NCBI GenBank assembly: GCA_003243445.1
Contig: QFQQ01000030.1
Coordinates: 1-64,000 of the forward strand
Source: Citrobacter freundii
GTDB lineage: Bacteria; Bacteroidota; Bacteroidia; Chitinophagales; Chitinophagaceae
DNA length: 64,000 nt
Direction of reading: 5' to 3'
Below the pieces are notes generated by a model. That model saw only the letters and a list, made by a program, of their open reading frames with translations. It did no database searches and was not told where the DNA came from. The position numbers and the translations under genes are program-made. This document shows, piece after piece, positions 18,300-28,800 of this stretch. The number at the start of each line of letters is the position of its first letter. Position 1 is the first letter of the stretch.

Positions 18300-18307
18300 T
18301 AGCTTTG
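18300..18307 (+). promoter_or_regulatory. DUF983 gene -7 box TAGCTTTG
   Basis: Perfect match 20 nt upstream of the ATG. Confidence 0.65.
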
Positions 18308-18327
18308 CAAAAACGAACCATTCAACA

Positions 18328-18786
18328 ATGCCGGAAAAACATCCACACCGGGGTTATCTTTCTTCTGCACTCGGATGCCGCTGTCCAAGATGCAGAGAGG
18401 GTAAGCTTTTCAAAAACCCATTATCCGTTAAATTGAGTAAAAATATGGCGATGAACCGGGAGTGTCCGGTTTGTGGCCAGCCAACTGAGATTGAAGTTGG
18501 TTTTTATTATGGCACCAGTTATGTAAGCTATGCATTGACTGTCGCGATCAGCGTAGCAAGCCTGATCGCGTGGTGGGTGATCATCGGACTTTCGGTAAAT
18601 GACAATCGCTTTTTTTATTGGATGGGAATCAATGCTGTCTTTCTCATCATTTTGCAGCCATGGCTGATGCGCCTGAGCCGCAGCCTCTGGATCTCCTGGT
18701 TTGTAAAGTATGACCCGGACTGGCGCAATAGTGGCCCTGTTGATGCATCGGAGCGGCTGAATGCGGATCAGGGAACCAACTGGTGA
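18328..18786 (+). CDS. DUF983 family small membrane protein
   Basis: A 152-aa protein with an N-terminal zinc-ribbon-like half (GCRCPRCREGKLF near residues 14-26, then CPVCGQP near 46-52, giving two CxxC pairs) followed by two hydrophobic segments (YVSYALTVAISVASLIAWWVI and AVFLIILQPWLM). This is the DUF983 pattern; the function is unknown. In other Bacteroidota and alphaproteobacteria members are often near respiratory or haem-copper oxidase genes. Here the nearest respiratory genes are cydAB, 4 kb away on the other strand. A perfect TAGCTTTG promoter box lies 20 nt upstream. Confidence 0.85.
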   Translation: MPEKHPHRGYLSSALGCRCPRCREGKLFKNPLSVKLSKNMAMNRECPVCGQPTEIEVGFYYGTSYVSYALTVAISVASLIAWWVIIGLSVNDNRFFYWMGINAVFLIILQPWLMRLSRSLWISWFVKYDPDWRNSGPVDASERLNADQGTNW

Positions 18787-19114
18787 GCAGGAGATATCTG
18801 ATATATTATTGATAGGGATTTCCCGGTCCCTTACTGGTTTTTTACCAGCAGAAATCCGTGCAGAAAACAGAAATGCCCTCCCGGGTACTATTCTTGAACC
18901 TGCAGAAAATACGGTCTTTTATGCCTGGGGGCGCGTAATTTCACGTTGATTTTGCTTGCCTCTTTTCTATCCTCATATTTAATTTCCTTGCTGACAGCGG
19001 CTTAGAGCCATGGTAATATTAATTCTGTTCATTCCCAGATAGGGGTCTTGGGATATACGTAGATCTCAGATAGTTTGGTCAGTAGTTGTCCTAATCCAAT
19101 CCTAAGAAAACAAG
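18787..19114. other. 328-bp gap without recognised gene
   Basis: Between the DUF983 gene and the large cargo gene. I see no repeat arms, no convincing ORF and no clear terminator. It may hold the cargo gene's promoter and leader. Confidence 0.5.
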
Positions 19115-22100
19115 ATGAAGCAATTATTAACCATTGCATTCGGCCTGATGATCCTTACCCGGATTTCATTTGCACAAGCGGTTAATCCGGATTGTTCAGG
19201 GTTTAATGCTACTTATACCACGAAAGAATCGCGTTGCGCAAGTACGGGTTCTATTACAATCACGCCTTCCGGTGGCTCGGGGAACTATAGCTATAGGATT
19301 TTATCCCCTATCTCGCTCCCAATTACGTCTACCTCGACTATCACTGGTCTCGCGCCAGGCAATTATACTGTTCAGACCAAAGACATGACGACAGGCTGTA
19401 CGCTTGTCCAGGGAAATATAATTGTCGCCGGCTCCTATAATGATCCGAGATTTTCTCTTGAGAAAACAGATCTAACCTGCATTGGTTCACAAAACGGCAG
19501 CATTGCAGTTACAGATTTGCAGAACGGAAGAAGCCCGTTTACCTACAAGATCATTGCGCCTTCGCCAACAGGTGTTGGCATATCGAACAGCACCGGCATA
19601 TTCAACTCCATTTCCGCTGGCGAATATTACATACAACTGCTGGATTCATGTGGCGGTATACAAACGCGCTCGGTAGCTATTCAGGATTATAACTGGTCTA
19701 TAAGCGGGAATACTGTTACCAAAACAAGTTGCAATACAATATATGTATCGCTTATACTTACGGACAATAAAGGTAATAATAACCTTACAGGCTCTGCTTT
19801 CTTCGGGTTTAAGTATGGAGTTGTAAATGCGCCGGGAGATACAATATGGAACACCTCAAATACATTTAGCTATACACGCTCTCCGCTTCGCACTATCATG
19901 CTTGTAGTAAAAGATCGTTGCGATATTGTAAAATCGGTAAGCTGGAAAAACCCTCAGCCAACCGTTGATGCGGACGTGGCCGCCAGCAATTTGCTTTGCA
20001 GCACCTTCGATGTAAGGATAACCAATGCCCAGAATTTTTCTGCAGGTTCGCAGGCTACACTCAAACAAGGAACTTCGACAGTGCAGACAAATACAACCGG
20101 TATATTTACGAACATCCCCTATGGAAGCTATTGCATTGAAATGAAGGATCCGTGCTATGACACGATAGTAAAAAGATGTTTTGTGCAGACAAAACCTGTA
20201 CCTGTTGTAAATGCTTTCGTTGATACTTCAAACACGCAGTGCAGTACATTTGATGTATCAATCGGAGGACAGGTAAATCTTTTTAATGCTGTCTATAAAC
20301 TTTATAACAGTGCAAATACACTTATTGCCTCCAACAGTACAGGAATTTTTAGTAATATAAATTACGGATCATACTGTCTGCGGGTCATTTCTGTAAACCC
20401 CTGCTATGACACAACAATCAGCCGCTGTTTTACGGTAAATAAACCGAAGCCGGTCGTTCCCATACCGGTATATACCTATCTGAATTGTTCAAGCTATACT
20501 GCAGACATTACCGGGCAGCAGAACCTGTTCAACGCCACCTATTGTCTTTATCAGAATAACGTGCTGGTCACCTGCAATACGACCGGAAGCTTTCCCGGGC
20601 TTAGCTATAGTACAGATTATTGCATTAAGATAACTTCTGCCAATCCTTGCTATGATACAACGATACAGCATTGTTTCAACAGGCCAAAACCAATACCCGT
20701 CGCATCCGACCCGGTTATTTCTAACAAAACCTGTTCTACATTCACTGTTCGGATCGAAAGCACAGCCAATATTCCAAGTCCGAAATTCTGTCTTTATAAC
20801 AGTTCAGACGCATTGATGTCATGCAACACAACAGGACAATTTGATAATGTTCCATTTGGGAACAATTATTATATCCAGGTAGTATCAACCAGTACAACAA
20901 CGGACTGTCCCATTAATCCATTGAAAAAAACGTTCTCCGTAAGTCGCACTATGCCGGTGGTGGGAAGTACAATGGTGATATCAAATAAGACATGCAGTAC
21001 TTTTACAGTATTTCTGAGCAATATGAATATGATCAATTCAAGGTTCTGCCTGTACGATAACGCCAATAATCTTATCGGTTGCCAGAATGGATCAACATTC
21101 AACAATCTCCCTTATGGCTCATATAAAATGGTTGCAACAACGAGCTGCCTGGATACGTTTATCAGAACATTTACAGAAGCCCCGACGCCAACAGCATTTA
21201 CACTCAAGGCAACAGAATCCTGCACTATCAATGCGACTGATGTGAAAGTAACTGTGACGGCAGGGATCGCACCATTTCAGTTAAAAGTGCTGAATCCGCT
21301 TAACGCAGTTGTAGGAACTCACAGTATGGGAATCACCAACTATACATTTACCGGCCTTGCCGCTTTACCGCCAAGTCTCCAATATCGCGTGGTGGTTACT
21401 TCTGCGTGTGGAAAAACTGATACATTAGCTATTACACCGAAAATAAGCCAGTTCAGCCGTACAAATACCGTTATAATGAAGTGTCCAAATGCACTTTCAG
21501 GAAATGGCTCGGCAGATATCAGCGTTGACCTGATGTCAAATATCGGGTTGAACGCGCCAAGGATCATTAAGCGGGATGGCGCAACTGTATCTATCGCGCC
21601 AGCTACAATAACAACCCTTACTTCAACCAGCAACAAATACAAATTCCTCGACATGACTCCGGCTACTTATATTTTGGAGTATAACATATCCAGCTGTTCT
21701 AAAAAAATATACGATACAATTAATGTTGTACCATATACTTTCCCTGATCTTACAAATTCTGCTGCTTATCAATGTGACAATACGAATTTTAGCGTAAATG
21801 CCGTAGCAAGTGGTGGCGTATCTCCATTCAAGTATGAAATCATTGGAAGTAATCCTGTTGGCCCCAGTATAGTTTCCCCCGCACAGGCGTCGAGCGTATT
21901 CAATATTCTAACGGGTTCAGCGTATTCATTAGTACGCATGCGCGCAATAGATGCATGTGGTAATGGGACGCTGAATGACGTCAGCGTTCTTCCTCTCGGT
22001 CAGTTGACCATTCGGGTTAACAATGTGGACTGCTACTCAAATAACCTCACATTATCCGTAGACACCGTTCCCAATGCCACTTACATTTGGTATTTGAAAA

Positions 22101-22813
22101 AGAAATCAACTTCAACTGACAGTACACAAGTTACAACCGGCCAGGCTTACAATATTCCGTATCTTCTTCCAACTGATACTGGAATCTATGTCTGCAAAAC
22201 ACTGGTGAACGGAGGATGCCTTCAACGTCTTTCCTACTTCAACCTCAAAGGAGATTGCAGTATCATTCTACCTGTAAAGATCACTGACTTCAAAGGCATA
22301 CTTTCCGGCAATGATGCAATCCTTAACTGGACTGTAGCACAGGAAGACAATATCAAAGAATACCAGGTTGAACGAAGCGCAGGCAATGGTTCTTTCCAAT
22401 ATGTTGGTAGTATCACTGCTACGAACGATCCTGCACGAAATAAATATACATTTACAGACCATAACGCCCCAGGCGGAAAGATCAAATACCGTTTGAAGAT
22501 CGTTGAACAGAACAATGGTCAGTCTTACAGTAAGACGATTGAACTGACACATAATGCGATATTCATCACAGCCGCACCCAATCCGGTGAAGCAGGAGCTT
22601 TCCATCAGCATCAGCGCCAAAACCGATGCTGCGTACAGCATCAGACTGTTCAATCTGAGCGGCCAGGTAATTCACCAGCAAACGACCAATCGCATCCGTT
22701 CCGGCGTATTCCGCATTCAGCGAAATGGTAAGATGCCTTCGGGATTTTATCTGGTGAAGGTGTTGAATATGGATAGTGGGGAAGAATTTACGGAGAAGCT
22801 TATATTCGAGTGA
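19115..22813 (+). CDS. Large secreted Cys-rich repeat protein with type IX sorting domain
   Basis: A 1,232-aa secreted protein, probably exposed on the cell surface. Signal peptide to about residue 21 (RISFAQA). SprB-like segments follow (GSITITPSGGSGNYSYRI, GLAPGNYTVQTKD; ITGLAPGNYTV is typical of gliding adhesin repeats). From about residue 290 to 690 there are five to six degenerate modules of 80-90 residues, each opening with a CSTF-type motif and containing LYN, a Gly-Thr-Phe turn and NPCYDTT, with conserved Cys pairs that could form disulfides. The C-terminus is a type A sorting domain (APNPVKQEL near 1150, PSGFYLVKVL, EKLIFE). Function is unknown; adhesion or matrix is plausible. The stop codon is 2 nt from an inverted-repeat arm. 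Confidence 0.85.
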   Translation: MKQLLTIAFGLMILTRISFAQAVNPDCSGFNATYTTKESRCASTGSITITPSGGSGNYSYRILSPISLPITSTSTITGLAPGNYTVQTKDMTTGCTLVQGNIIVAGSYNDPRFSLEKTDLTCIGSQNGSIAVTDLQNGRSPFTYKIIAPSPTGVGISNSTGIFNSISAGEYYIQLLDSCGGIQTRSVAIQDYNWSISGNTVTKTSCNTIYVSLILTDNKGNNNLTGSAFFGFKYGVVNAPGDTIWNTSNTFSYTRSPLRTIMLVVKDRCDIVKSVSWKNPQPTVDADVAASNLLCSTFDVRITNAQNFSAGSQATLKQGTSTVQTNTTGIFTNIPYGSYCIEMKDPCYDTIVKRCFVQTKPVPVVNAFVDTSNTQCSTFDVSIGGQVNLFNAVYKLYNSANTLIASNSTGIFSNINYGSYCLRVISVNPCYDTTISRCFTVNKPKPVVPIPVYTYLNCSSYTADITGQQNLFNATYCLYQNNVLVTCNTTGSFPGLSYSTDYCIKITSANPCYDTTIQHCFNRPKPIPVASDPVISNKTCSTFTVRIESTANIPSPKFCLYNSSDALMSCNTTGQFDNVPFGNNYYIQVVSTSTTTDCPINPLKKTFSVSRTMPVVGSTMVISNKTCSTFTVFLSNMNMINSRFCLYDNANNLIGCQNGSTFNNLPYGSYKMVATTSCLDTFIRTFTEAPTPTAFTLKATESCTINATDVKVTVTAGIAPFQLKVLNPLNAVVGTHSMGITNYTFTGLAALPPSLQYRVVVTSACGKTDTLAITPKISQFSRTNTVIMKCPNALSGNGSADISVDLMSNIGLNAPRIIKRDGATVSIAPATITTLTSTSNKYKFLDMTPATYILEYNISSCSKKIYDTINVVPYTFPDLTNSAAYQCDNTNFSVNAVASGGVSPFKYEIIGSNPVGPSIVSPAQASSVFNILTGSAYSLVRMRAIDACGNGTLNDVSVLPLGQLTIRVNNVDCYSNNLTLSVDTVPNATYIWYLKKKSTSTDSTQVTTGQAYNIPYLLPTDTGIYVCKTLVNGGCLQRLSYFNLKGDCSIILPVKITDFKGILSGNDAILNWTVAQEDNIKEYQVERSAGNGSFQYVGSITATNDPARNKYTFTDHNAPGGKIKYRLKIVEQNNGQSYSKTIELTHNAIFITAAPNPVKQELSISISAKTDAAYSIRLFNLSGQVIHQQTTNRIRSGVFRIQRNGKMPSGFYLVKVLNMDSGEEFTEKLIFE

Positions 22814-22815
22814 GT

Positions 22816-23062
22816 ACACGGATTTTTGAGCGCGAATTTCGCGAATTGCTTTTCGGATAAATTGTGTTGTCCGATTTATCGAAAAGCAAATTTTCACTCA
22901 GTTATACAATACAAAACCTGGGTACACATATTTCAACAGTGCTATAAATAATTACCAGGACCAAATCGGCTGAACGGTATAGCATACATTAGATCTCCTA
23001 TAAGTGGTGAAATATAATTTATCCGAAAAGCAATTCGCGAAATTCGCGCCCGAAATCCGTGT
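22816..23062. repeat. 48-bp inverted repeat flush with two stop codons (family C)
   Basis: Arms 22816-22863 and 23016-23062 match at all but a few positions. The left arm starts 2 nt after the cargo-gene stop (22813), the right arm ends 2 nt before the cydB stop (23065). Words include GCGAATTTC GCGAATTGC (9 bp). Confidence 0.94.
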
Positions 23063-23064
23063 CC

Positions 23065-24099
23065 TCAGTAGGACATTTCATCCAACTTCACCTTCCCCTT
23101 AAATGTCCAAAACACAAACCCTGTATAAATCCCCACCAACGGCGTTCCGATCAGTGCGATCGTAAGCAGGATCTTCATGGTCTTTTGAGAAGAGGCGGCA
23201 TTGTGAATGGTGATGCTGTTGGCAATATCATTGGATGCAAAGAGAAGATTGGGAAATACCTCAATGGCCACCAGGATCAGTAACGAAGCAATAGTGATGC
23301 AGGAGCTGGCAAACGCATGACGGTATTTTCCTTTGTTCAATAATCTTGGAATATTGGCGATAGACAGCATCATGATCAGCGGAAAGATGAAAAATGGCGG
23401 ATTCGCTTTTACACGATCGCTGAGATGGGGCACGTATAAAAGCGTGTAGACCGTTGTGATCGCAAAACTCATGACGAAAAAAACAGTGAAGTTCTTGGCC
23501 AGGATCGTGAGTTTGGTATATAAACGATTCTCGGTTTTCATGGCAAGATATATCGCTCCATGCATCATGAACAACGCAAGCGTTGTTATGGCTACAAGAA
23601 TGGAAAACGGATTAAAAAAACTAAGCCAGCTCCCGGTAAACTCCCGTTCCGCATTCAGGGGAAGACCATAAGCTACATTGCCAAGCATCAATCCAAGTGA
23701 TAAAGCGATTACGATACACGCAAATGAATACACAAAATCCCAGGTGAGCCGCCACATTTTTCCGGGCTCTTTGCTGCGGAACTCGATGGCAACAGCCCGC
23801 CAGATCAAACCGATCAGGAATACAAAGAACGGAACATAGAACGCTGAAAAGATAGCAGCATAAGCCACCGGAAAACCTGCAAACAACGCGCCGCCACCGA
23901 TCACCAGCCACACCTCATTGCCATCCCATATCGGACCGATCGCATTCAAGGCAATGCGACGGCTTTGTTCCTTCTTAAGAAAAAGATGCAATGCACCCGC
24001 ACCAAGATCAAATCCATCTAGGATGGCATATCCGGAGATCACACCACCAAATACAAGAAACCACCATACATTATAATCAAGGCCAAGAAATGTTGTCAT
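23065..24099 (-). CDS. cydB: Cytochrome bd ubiquinol oxidase subunit II
   Basis: Inner-membrane subunit of the cytochrome bd quinol oxidase, which reduces oxygen to water with high affinity. The N-terminal FGGVISGYAILDGFDLGAGAL and GPIWDGNEVWLVIGGGALFAGFP are the CydB signatures; eight or nine hydrophobic helices follow. The 344-aa length is normal for the compact CIO/bd type. It starts 21 bp after the cydA stop, so cydAB is a two-gene operon. The cydB stop lies 2 nt from the right arm of the inverted repeat that separates it from the convergent cargo gene. Confidence 0.95.
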   Translation of the reverse strand: MTTFLGLDYNVWWFLVFGGVISGYAILDGFDLGAGALHLFLKKEQSRRIALNAIGPIWDGNEVWLVIGGGALFAGFPVAYAAIFSAFYVPFFVFLIGLIWRAVAIEFRSKEPGKMWRLTWDFVYSFACIVIALSLGLMLGNVAYGLPLNAEREFTGSWLSFFNPFSILVAITTLALFMMHGAIYLAMKTENRLYTKLTILAKNFTVFFVMSFAITTVYTLLYVPHLSDRVKANPPFFIFPLIMMLSIANIPRLLNKGKYRHAFASSCITIASLLILVAIEVFPNLLFASNDIANSITIHNAASSQKTMKILLTIALIGTPLVGIYTGFVFWTFKGKVKLDEMSY

Positions 24100-24120
24100 A
24101 AAAATTGATTATAGTAGTTG

Positions 24121-25503
24121 CTAAGTATGTTGCAGGATCGGGTTATCACGCTTGCTGCCTTCATCAATAGGCTCTTTTGTATTATAATCCACCGGACCGT
24201 GTTTGATCTTTTTATTTAATAAATAAAGAAAAAGAATGAACAAGGTTGAATATACCAGCGTAAATAATACCAGCGAAAACAATACCTGCTGCGATTGCAC
24301 ATTTTTTGAAAGACCGTCGGAAGTTCTTAACAGACCATAGACGACCCAGGGCTGTCTGCCCATTTCCGCAGTGAACCAACCAACCTGGTTACCGATCTGC
24401 GGTAGCAGAACCGCCCAGGCAAAAACGATCATCAACCATCGTTTGTCAAACAATTTTCCTTTCCACCAAAGGAATGATGCATATACTGTCAGAGCTATCA
24501 GTGTCATCCCGATAGAGATCATGATATGATAGAACTGGAAAACCGCATTCACCTGTGAAGGGCGGTCCTCCGGTTTGAACGCATTCAATCCGGTGACCGG
24601 TGCTTTGAAATCCTGGTGTACCAAAAAAGATAAACCTCCGGGAATGCTGACTCCTTTTGTCTTTTGTTCTTTATTATCAACCCAACCAAAAAGATACATA
24701 CTGGCGGCGGCACTACTATCATAATGACCTTCCATGGCCGCTAACTTGGCCGGTTGATTCTTTGCAACACCATCAGCGCTGCTATGACCGGACACCAGCT
24801 GGCAAAGCGAACTGATCAGCGCAACACTCAGCGCGATCTTGAACGCAGGCTTCGCGATCTCAAGGTATTTTCCTTTTAATATATAATAAGCATTCACACT
24901 GAGCACAAGAAATGAACCTGCAAGAAAAGCTCCCAGCCAGGTATGCGTCAACCGGTCGACACTGGATGGATTGAACACCATCGCCCAGAAATCCGTGATC
25001 TCCGCACGGGCATTCATACCTTCGCCGACTATATGATAACCCGCCGGCGTTTGCTGCCAGCTATTCGCCACAACGATCCATACCGCGCTGAACATCGATC
25101 CAAGAAAAACCATCAGCGTGGAAAAGAAATGCACTTTCGGACCTACCCTGTTCCATCCAAATAAAAGAATGCCGAGAAAACCACTTTCGAGGGCGAATGC
25201 AAAAATCCCTTCCGCAGCTAACGCACTGCCGAAGATATCACCGACATACTTTGAATAGGCCGCCCAATTCGTGCCAAACTCAAACTCCATAATGATACCG
25301 GTAGCAACACCAATACCGAATATCAATGCAAAGATCCTGATCCAGAAACGTGTCATCTTTTCATAGACCGGGTTACCCGTACGGAGATACATTCCCTCCA
25401 TGATCACCAGTATCAGCCCCAGGCCAATACTCAGCGGCGGATAGATATAATGGAAAGCAATGGTAAAAGCAAACTGAATCCGGGACAGTATTTCAACATC
25501 CAT
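24121..25503 (-). CDS. cydA: Cytochrome bd ubiquinol oxidase subunit I
   Basis: Haem-bearing subunit of the bd-type quinol oxidase. I start at MDVEILSRIQFAF (25503), 30 codons inside the longest frame, because the upstream codons run through an intrinsic terminator and fall outside the family N-terminus; this gives 461 aa. Helix 1 carries AFHYIYPPLSIGLG with the haem-ligand His. PAKLAAMEGHY holds the second conserved His region, and GRQPWVVYGLLRT and NQVGWFTAEMGRQPW mark the family. The short quinol (Q) loop makes it a CIO-like bd oxidase. Expression is probably controlled in the leader, which carries an 11-codon ORF (25554-25589) and a perfect terminator (25524-25553) just upstream of the ATG. 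Confidence 0.95.
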   Translation of the reverse strand: MDVEILSRIQFAFTIAFHYIYPPLSIGLGLILVIMEGMYLRTGNPVYEKMTRFWIRIFALIFGIGVATGIIMEFEFGTNWAAYSKYVGDIFGSALAAEGIFAFALESGFLGILLFGWNRVGPKVHFFSTLMVFLGSMFSAVWIVVANSWQQTPAGYHIVGEGMNARAEITDFWAMVFNPSSVDRLTHTWLGAFLAGSFLVLSVNAYYILKGKYLEIAKPAFKIALSVALISSLCQLVSGHSSADGVAKNQPAKLAAMEGHYDSSAAASMYLFGWVDNKEQKTKGVSIPGGLSFLVHQDFKAPVTGLNAFKPEDRPSQVNAVFQFYHIMISIGMTLIALTVYASFLWWKGKLFDKRWLMIVFAWAVLLPQIGNQVGWFTAEMGRQPWVVYGLLRTSDGLSKNVQSQQVLFSLVLFTLVYSTLFILFLYLLNKKIKHGPVDYNTKEPIDEGSKRDNPILQHT

Positions 25504-25523
25504 AACCGTCGTTTTTAGACATA

Positions 25524-25553
25524 AAAAAAGCGAACTGAATCGTTCGCTTTTTT
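25524..25553. terminator. Terminator in the cydA leader (candidate attenuator)
   Basis: A perfect 12-bp stem (25524-25535 with 25542-25553, loop TGAATC) with A-run before and T-run after on the minus strand. It lies between an 11-codon leader ORF and the cydA start, 20 nt from the ATG and about 40 nt from the promoter box. Transcription of cydAB must pass it. Confidence 0.88.
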
Positions 25554-25589
25554 CTATGAATTGATAATATGATCGAGGTGATTGTTCAT
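25554..25589 (-). CDS. Putative 11-codon leader ORF of cydAB
   Basis: A micro-ORF reading MNNHLDHIINS then TAG. Its ATG (25589-25587) lies 6 nt downstream of a perfect -7 box TATCTTTG (25596-25603), the same geometry as the apparent leaderless starts of dut and gltX. Its stop codon ends at 25554, the base next to the first base of a 12-bp perfect intrinsic terminator (25524-25553). cydA begins 20 nt beyond the terminator. The layout is what one expects of a leader-peptide attenuator, or of a small RNA that carries a micro-ORF. The peptide has three Asn, two His and two Ile, but no striking run of one amino acid. Coding status is inferred from position only. Confidence 0.5.
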   Translation of the reverse strand: MNNHLDHIINS

Positions 25590-25595
25590 GCACCG

Positions 25596-25603
25596 CAAAG
25601 ATA
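25596..25603 (-). promoter_or_regulatory. cydA leader -7 box TATCTTTG
   Basis: Perfect match 6 nt upstream of the 11-codon leader ORF and 92 nt upstream of the cydA ATG. Confidence 0.7.
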
Positions 25604-25655
25604 AGACGAGGTGAATTATTTGAACAAATAAAATTTATTTGATACCGTTTTGGGC

Positions 25656-25803
25656 GATGTTGGATGGTCGATGGTCGATGATCGGACTCCGCATTTCGTT
25701 AAAGTTTTTTTGCAACGTAGTTTCCATCCGTCAGAAACTTTCGTCCTATTAAGACCTTAACAAAATGCGGAGCCCGACCATCGACCATCGACCATCCAAC
25801 ATC
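25656..25803. repeat. 47-bp inverted repeat of 7-bp words, upstream of cydA (family A)
   Basis: Arms 25656-25702 and 25757-25803 match at about 44 of 47 positions. The outer part is GATGGTC heptamers; the inner part is a non-repetitive CTCCGCATTT stretch that also pairs. Further heptamers run to within a few nt of the stop codon of the giant cargo gene. Confidence 0.94.
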
Positions 25804-25815
25804 GACCATCCCTCC

Positions 25816-28800
25816 CTACTCCCGGATCAGCTTCACCTGCTGATACAATCCATTATTCCTGTAAGTAATTATGTATATACCAGATGGAAGATCATCCAGG
25901 TTGATGGTCAGGTTTCCTGAAGTTGTCTTCAGTTGCCTTACCACTTTTCCGTCGAATGACACCAGTTGGATCGTACCGTTGGCTGCCAATCCTTTTACAG
26001 TGACAACATGCTTCGCAGGGTTTGGATAAACCGTCAGCAGTTTATTGGCACTCAGTGTTACTATTTTTACCGGTGAGTAGCTGAAGCTGCCATCAATATC
26101 AACCATCTTCAGACGGTAATAATTATTGCCCTCCTGCGGATCATTGTGAACGAACTGGTAATTGAAAATGCCGGGTATATTGTTCGTGTTCACTTTTCCA
26201 ATACTGGTGAAATGCTGTGCATCCGCACTGTGTTGTATTTCAAAATAATTACTGTTGATCTCATCACTTGTTTTCCATTTGAGCAATGTTTTGCTTTCCT
26301 GTAATGTCGCATCAAAGGCGAGCAGCTCAACCGGTAATGCAATGCCCGCACCGCTGGTAACAATAAATGGTGAGAATCCTGTGTAACCATTATGGAAACG
26401 GCTCAACCTGCCTGCGGTATCCGTTAAAGGAGTTCCCGGATCTCCCAACTGCCATGCGCCCGACATGTAGTGGCCGAGTCTTGAAGCCATCGGCGCGAAA
26501 CCAGGCTGCTCATCCGGCTGATACCAGAACAGTTCAAGCTGAACATTACTACCGCCCGGAACATTCTCTTCCACCAGCCAGGTCCTGTCTACATTACCTG
26601 TTTTTACCGTATCTCCCGCTGTACCATTTTTCAAAACCCAGGGCACAACACTCATGCTGAAATGATCTGCGGTTCCTGTATTGGTCAGCTTCGCAAAGTT
26701 GCTGCTGAATTCTGACGGCCCTATCGGGAACACATTTACTGATTGGTTGTTAGCCAGACGCAGACGGCCTGCTCCATTTGTGATGATAAAATGTGTACTG
26801 TCAAAATCAGTGATCACACCATTCACCTCCAGGTTGAAATCTCCCAGCATCAGTTTACCACCGATCCAACCCGGGATCTCATCAGTAATACCTTCGCGCA
26901 TATTCAGATCTCCGTTCACCAGCAGGTTGCGCGTCAGCATCATCACGTTGCTGAATTGAAGTGTATCATTATTATTCAGGAAATCATATTCGATCGGATC
27001 ACAACCAACGATCTCTGTGATCACTTTTCCTTTATTGATATCGATCAGCAGTTTCTTGCTGACGATCATCGTCTGACCTGCGGCCAATGTGAACCTTACA
27101 CTATCAATGGCTCTTAATCCGTCATTCAGATCTTTCACCAGGAATCTTGCCCATGCAGTTCCGGGCAATGAGCCATTATTCCTGATACTGTAATGGATCA
27201 GCACGCTGTCACCAGCTTTGAAGCCTGATTCGAACCGGATCGCACCAACCTGGCTTCGTGCCATATCAGGTGCATCACCCACGATCATGGTGCGGGTAGC
27301 TTCATTGTTATCCTCGCGTTCTTCCAACACGGTATTGGCGGGATCAACAACGATCTTCATCACTTTCACGCCCGGGATCAGTGAAGAATAAGTTGCCGTT
27401 GCTGCCACTGTTGTATCCTGGCCGGGCTGCAATCCACCCACCGCAACATCCGAACCGAGTTGTATATCATCTACCAGGAACCGCAATACACTACCTGGTG
27501 TTGGTTTCAATCCCGCATTCCGGACAGTACCGACCAATGTGATCGATTGACCAGGTTGTGGATTCAGACTGCTTGGAGAAATGTATTGAGATAGCACTTC
27601 CAGGTCAGGGTTACTATCCACCACCCTGATATGATAAGTGCCTTCGTTATTGGATTCACTGATCTCACATGCGGTATTTAATGTGTCTGCAAAAACATGC
27701 ACCACATAATTACCCGGTGTGGTAAATGCCTGGGTAAACGTAACCGGCGAAGCAAAGTCCTGTCCTGCTTTCAATGTTGCAATATGATCCTTACCGATCC
27801 AGTTGCCATCCAGCATGAATTTAACGGACACATTGCTCACATCTCTTGTACCCAGATTTCGGATCAGCGGATAGAATAGCTGGGCCGTGCTTACGCGCAC
27901 AATGATCGGGTTGGATGCAGAACCAACTTCACCTGCAACCATCAACGGTATGATATCCGATCCGAAATCAAGTGTTGAACTGTTATTGCTCTCCACCGAC
28001 TCAGTAACCTGAGCATCAACATCAGCAACAACCGTTATTACTATCGGGCAGGTGTTATCCGCCGTGGTGACCGTATACGCATTGGATGTTACCAACACTT
28101 CACCTTTTTCGGAAACTCCACTCACTGTTATTTTATTGCCGATCTGAACACCATTGGCAAGGAATGCCACCCGGAATGATCCTGTTGCCGTTCCGGAATT
28201 CTTAATGACGGCATTGAAAGAGATCTGCGAACCTGCCGGCGCGGAGGTCTGCGAAGGCTTGATCTCACCAACCGTCAGATCAGGCATTGGTATAAATATG
28301 GTCGCACGGAATTCATTATTACTCTCACTCTTCTCTGCAATCTGGGCATCATCATCTGTTACGATCCTGATCACATGCGCTCCAAATGCAAGGTTTGTTC
28401 CGTTGAAACTGAAGCTACGTGCATCTCTTGCGCCAAGTGAGTTCACAATATCACTCTTCAGCAATACCCATGTTCCTGAACCCGGGATTGAATCATACAC
28501 GCGTACAGCATGCTGACCGGCATTATCACAAGCGATATTTGCGTCTTCATATTCAAAATTCCTGAAACTGGTTTGACGGAAATTCTGGATCGCAAGGTCG
28601 GGCATTTTGGGTTCAGCCATCACTGTTGTGGATGTCGTTCCTCCCATCGGGATCAGCACACCGTGATAGAAATTGTCAGGGATCTGGAAGAACTCATTAT
28701 AAACATAGGACGATACTGCTTCGATCACATTCGGACCGCTCTGGTCCAATGTAATATTTACAGGGAAGGTTTGTGTTGAACCCGGGCTTGTTGTTCCGTC

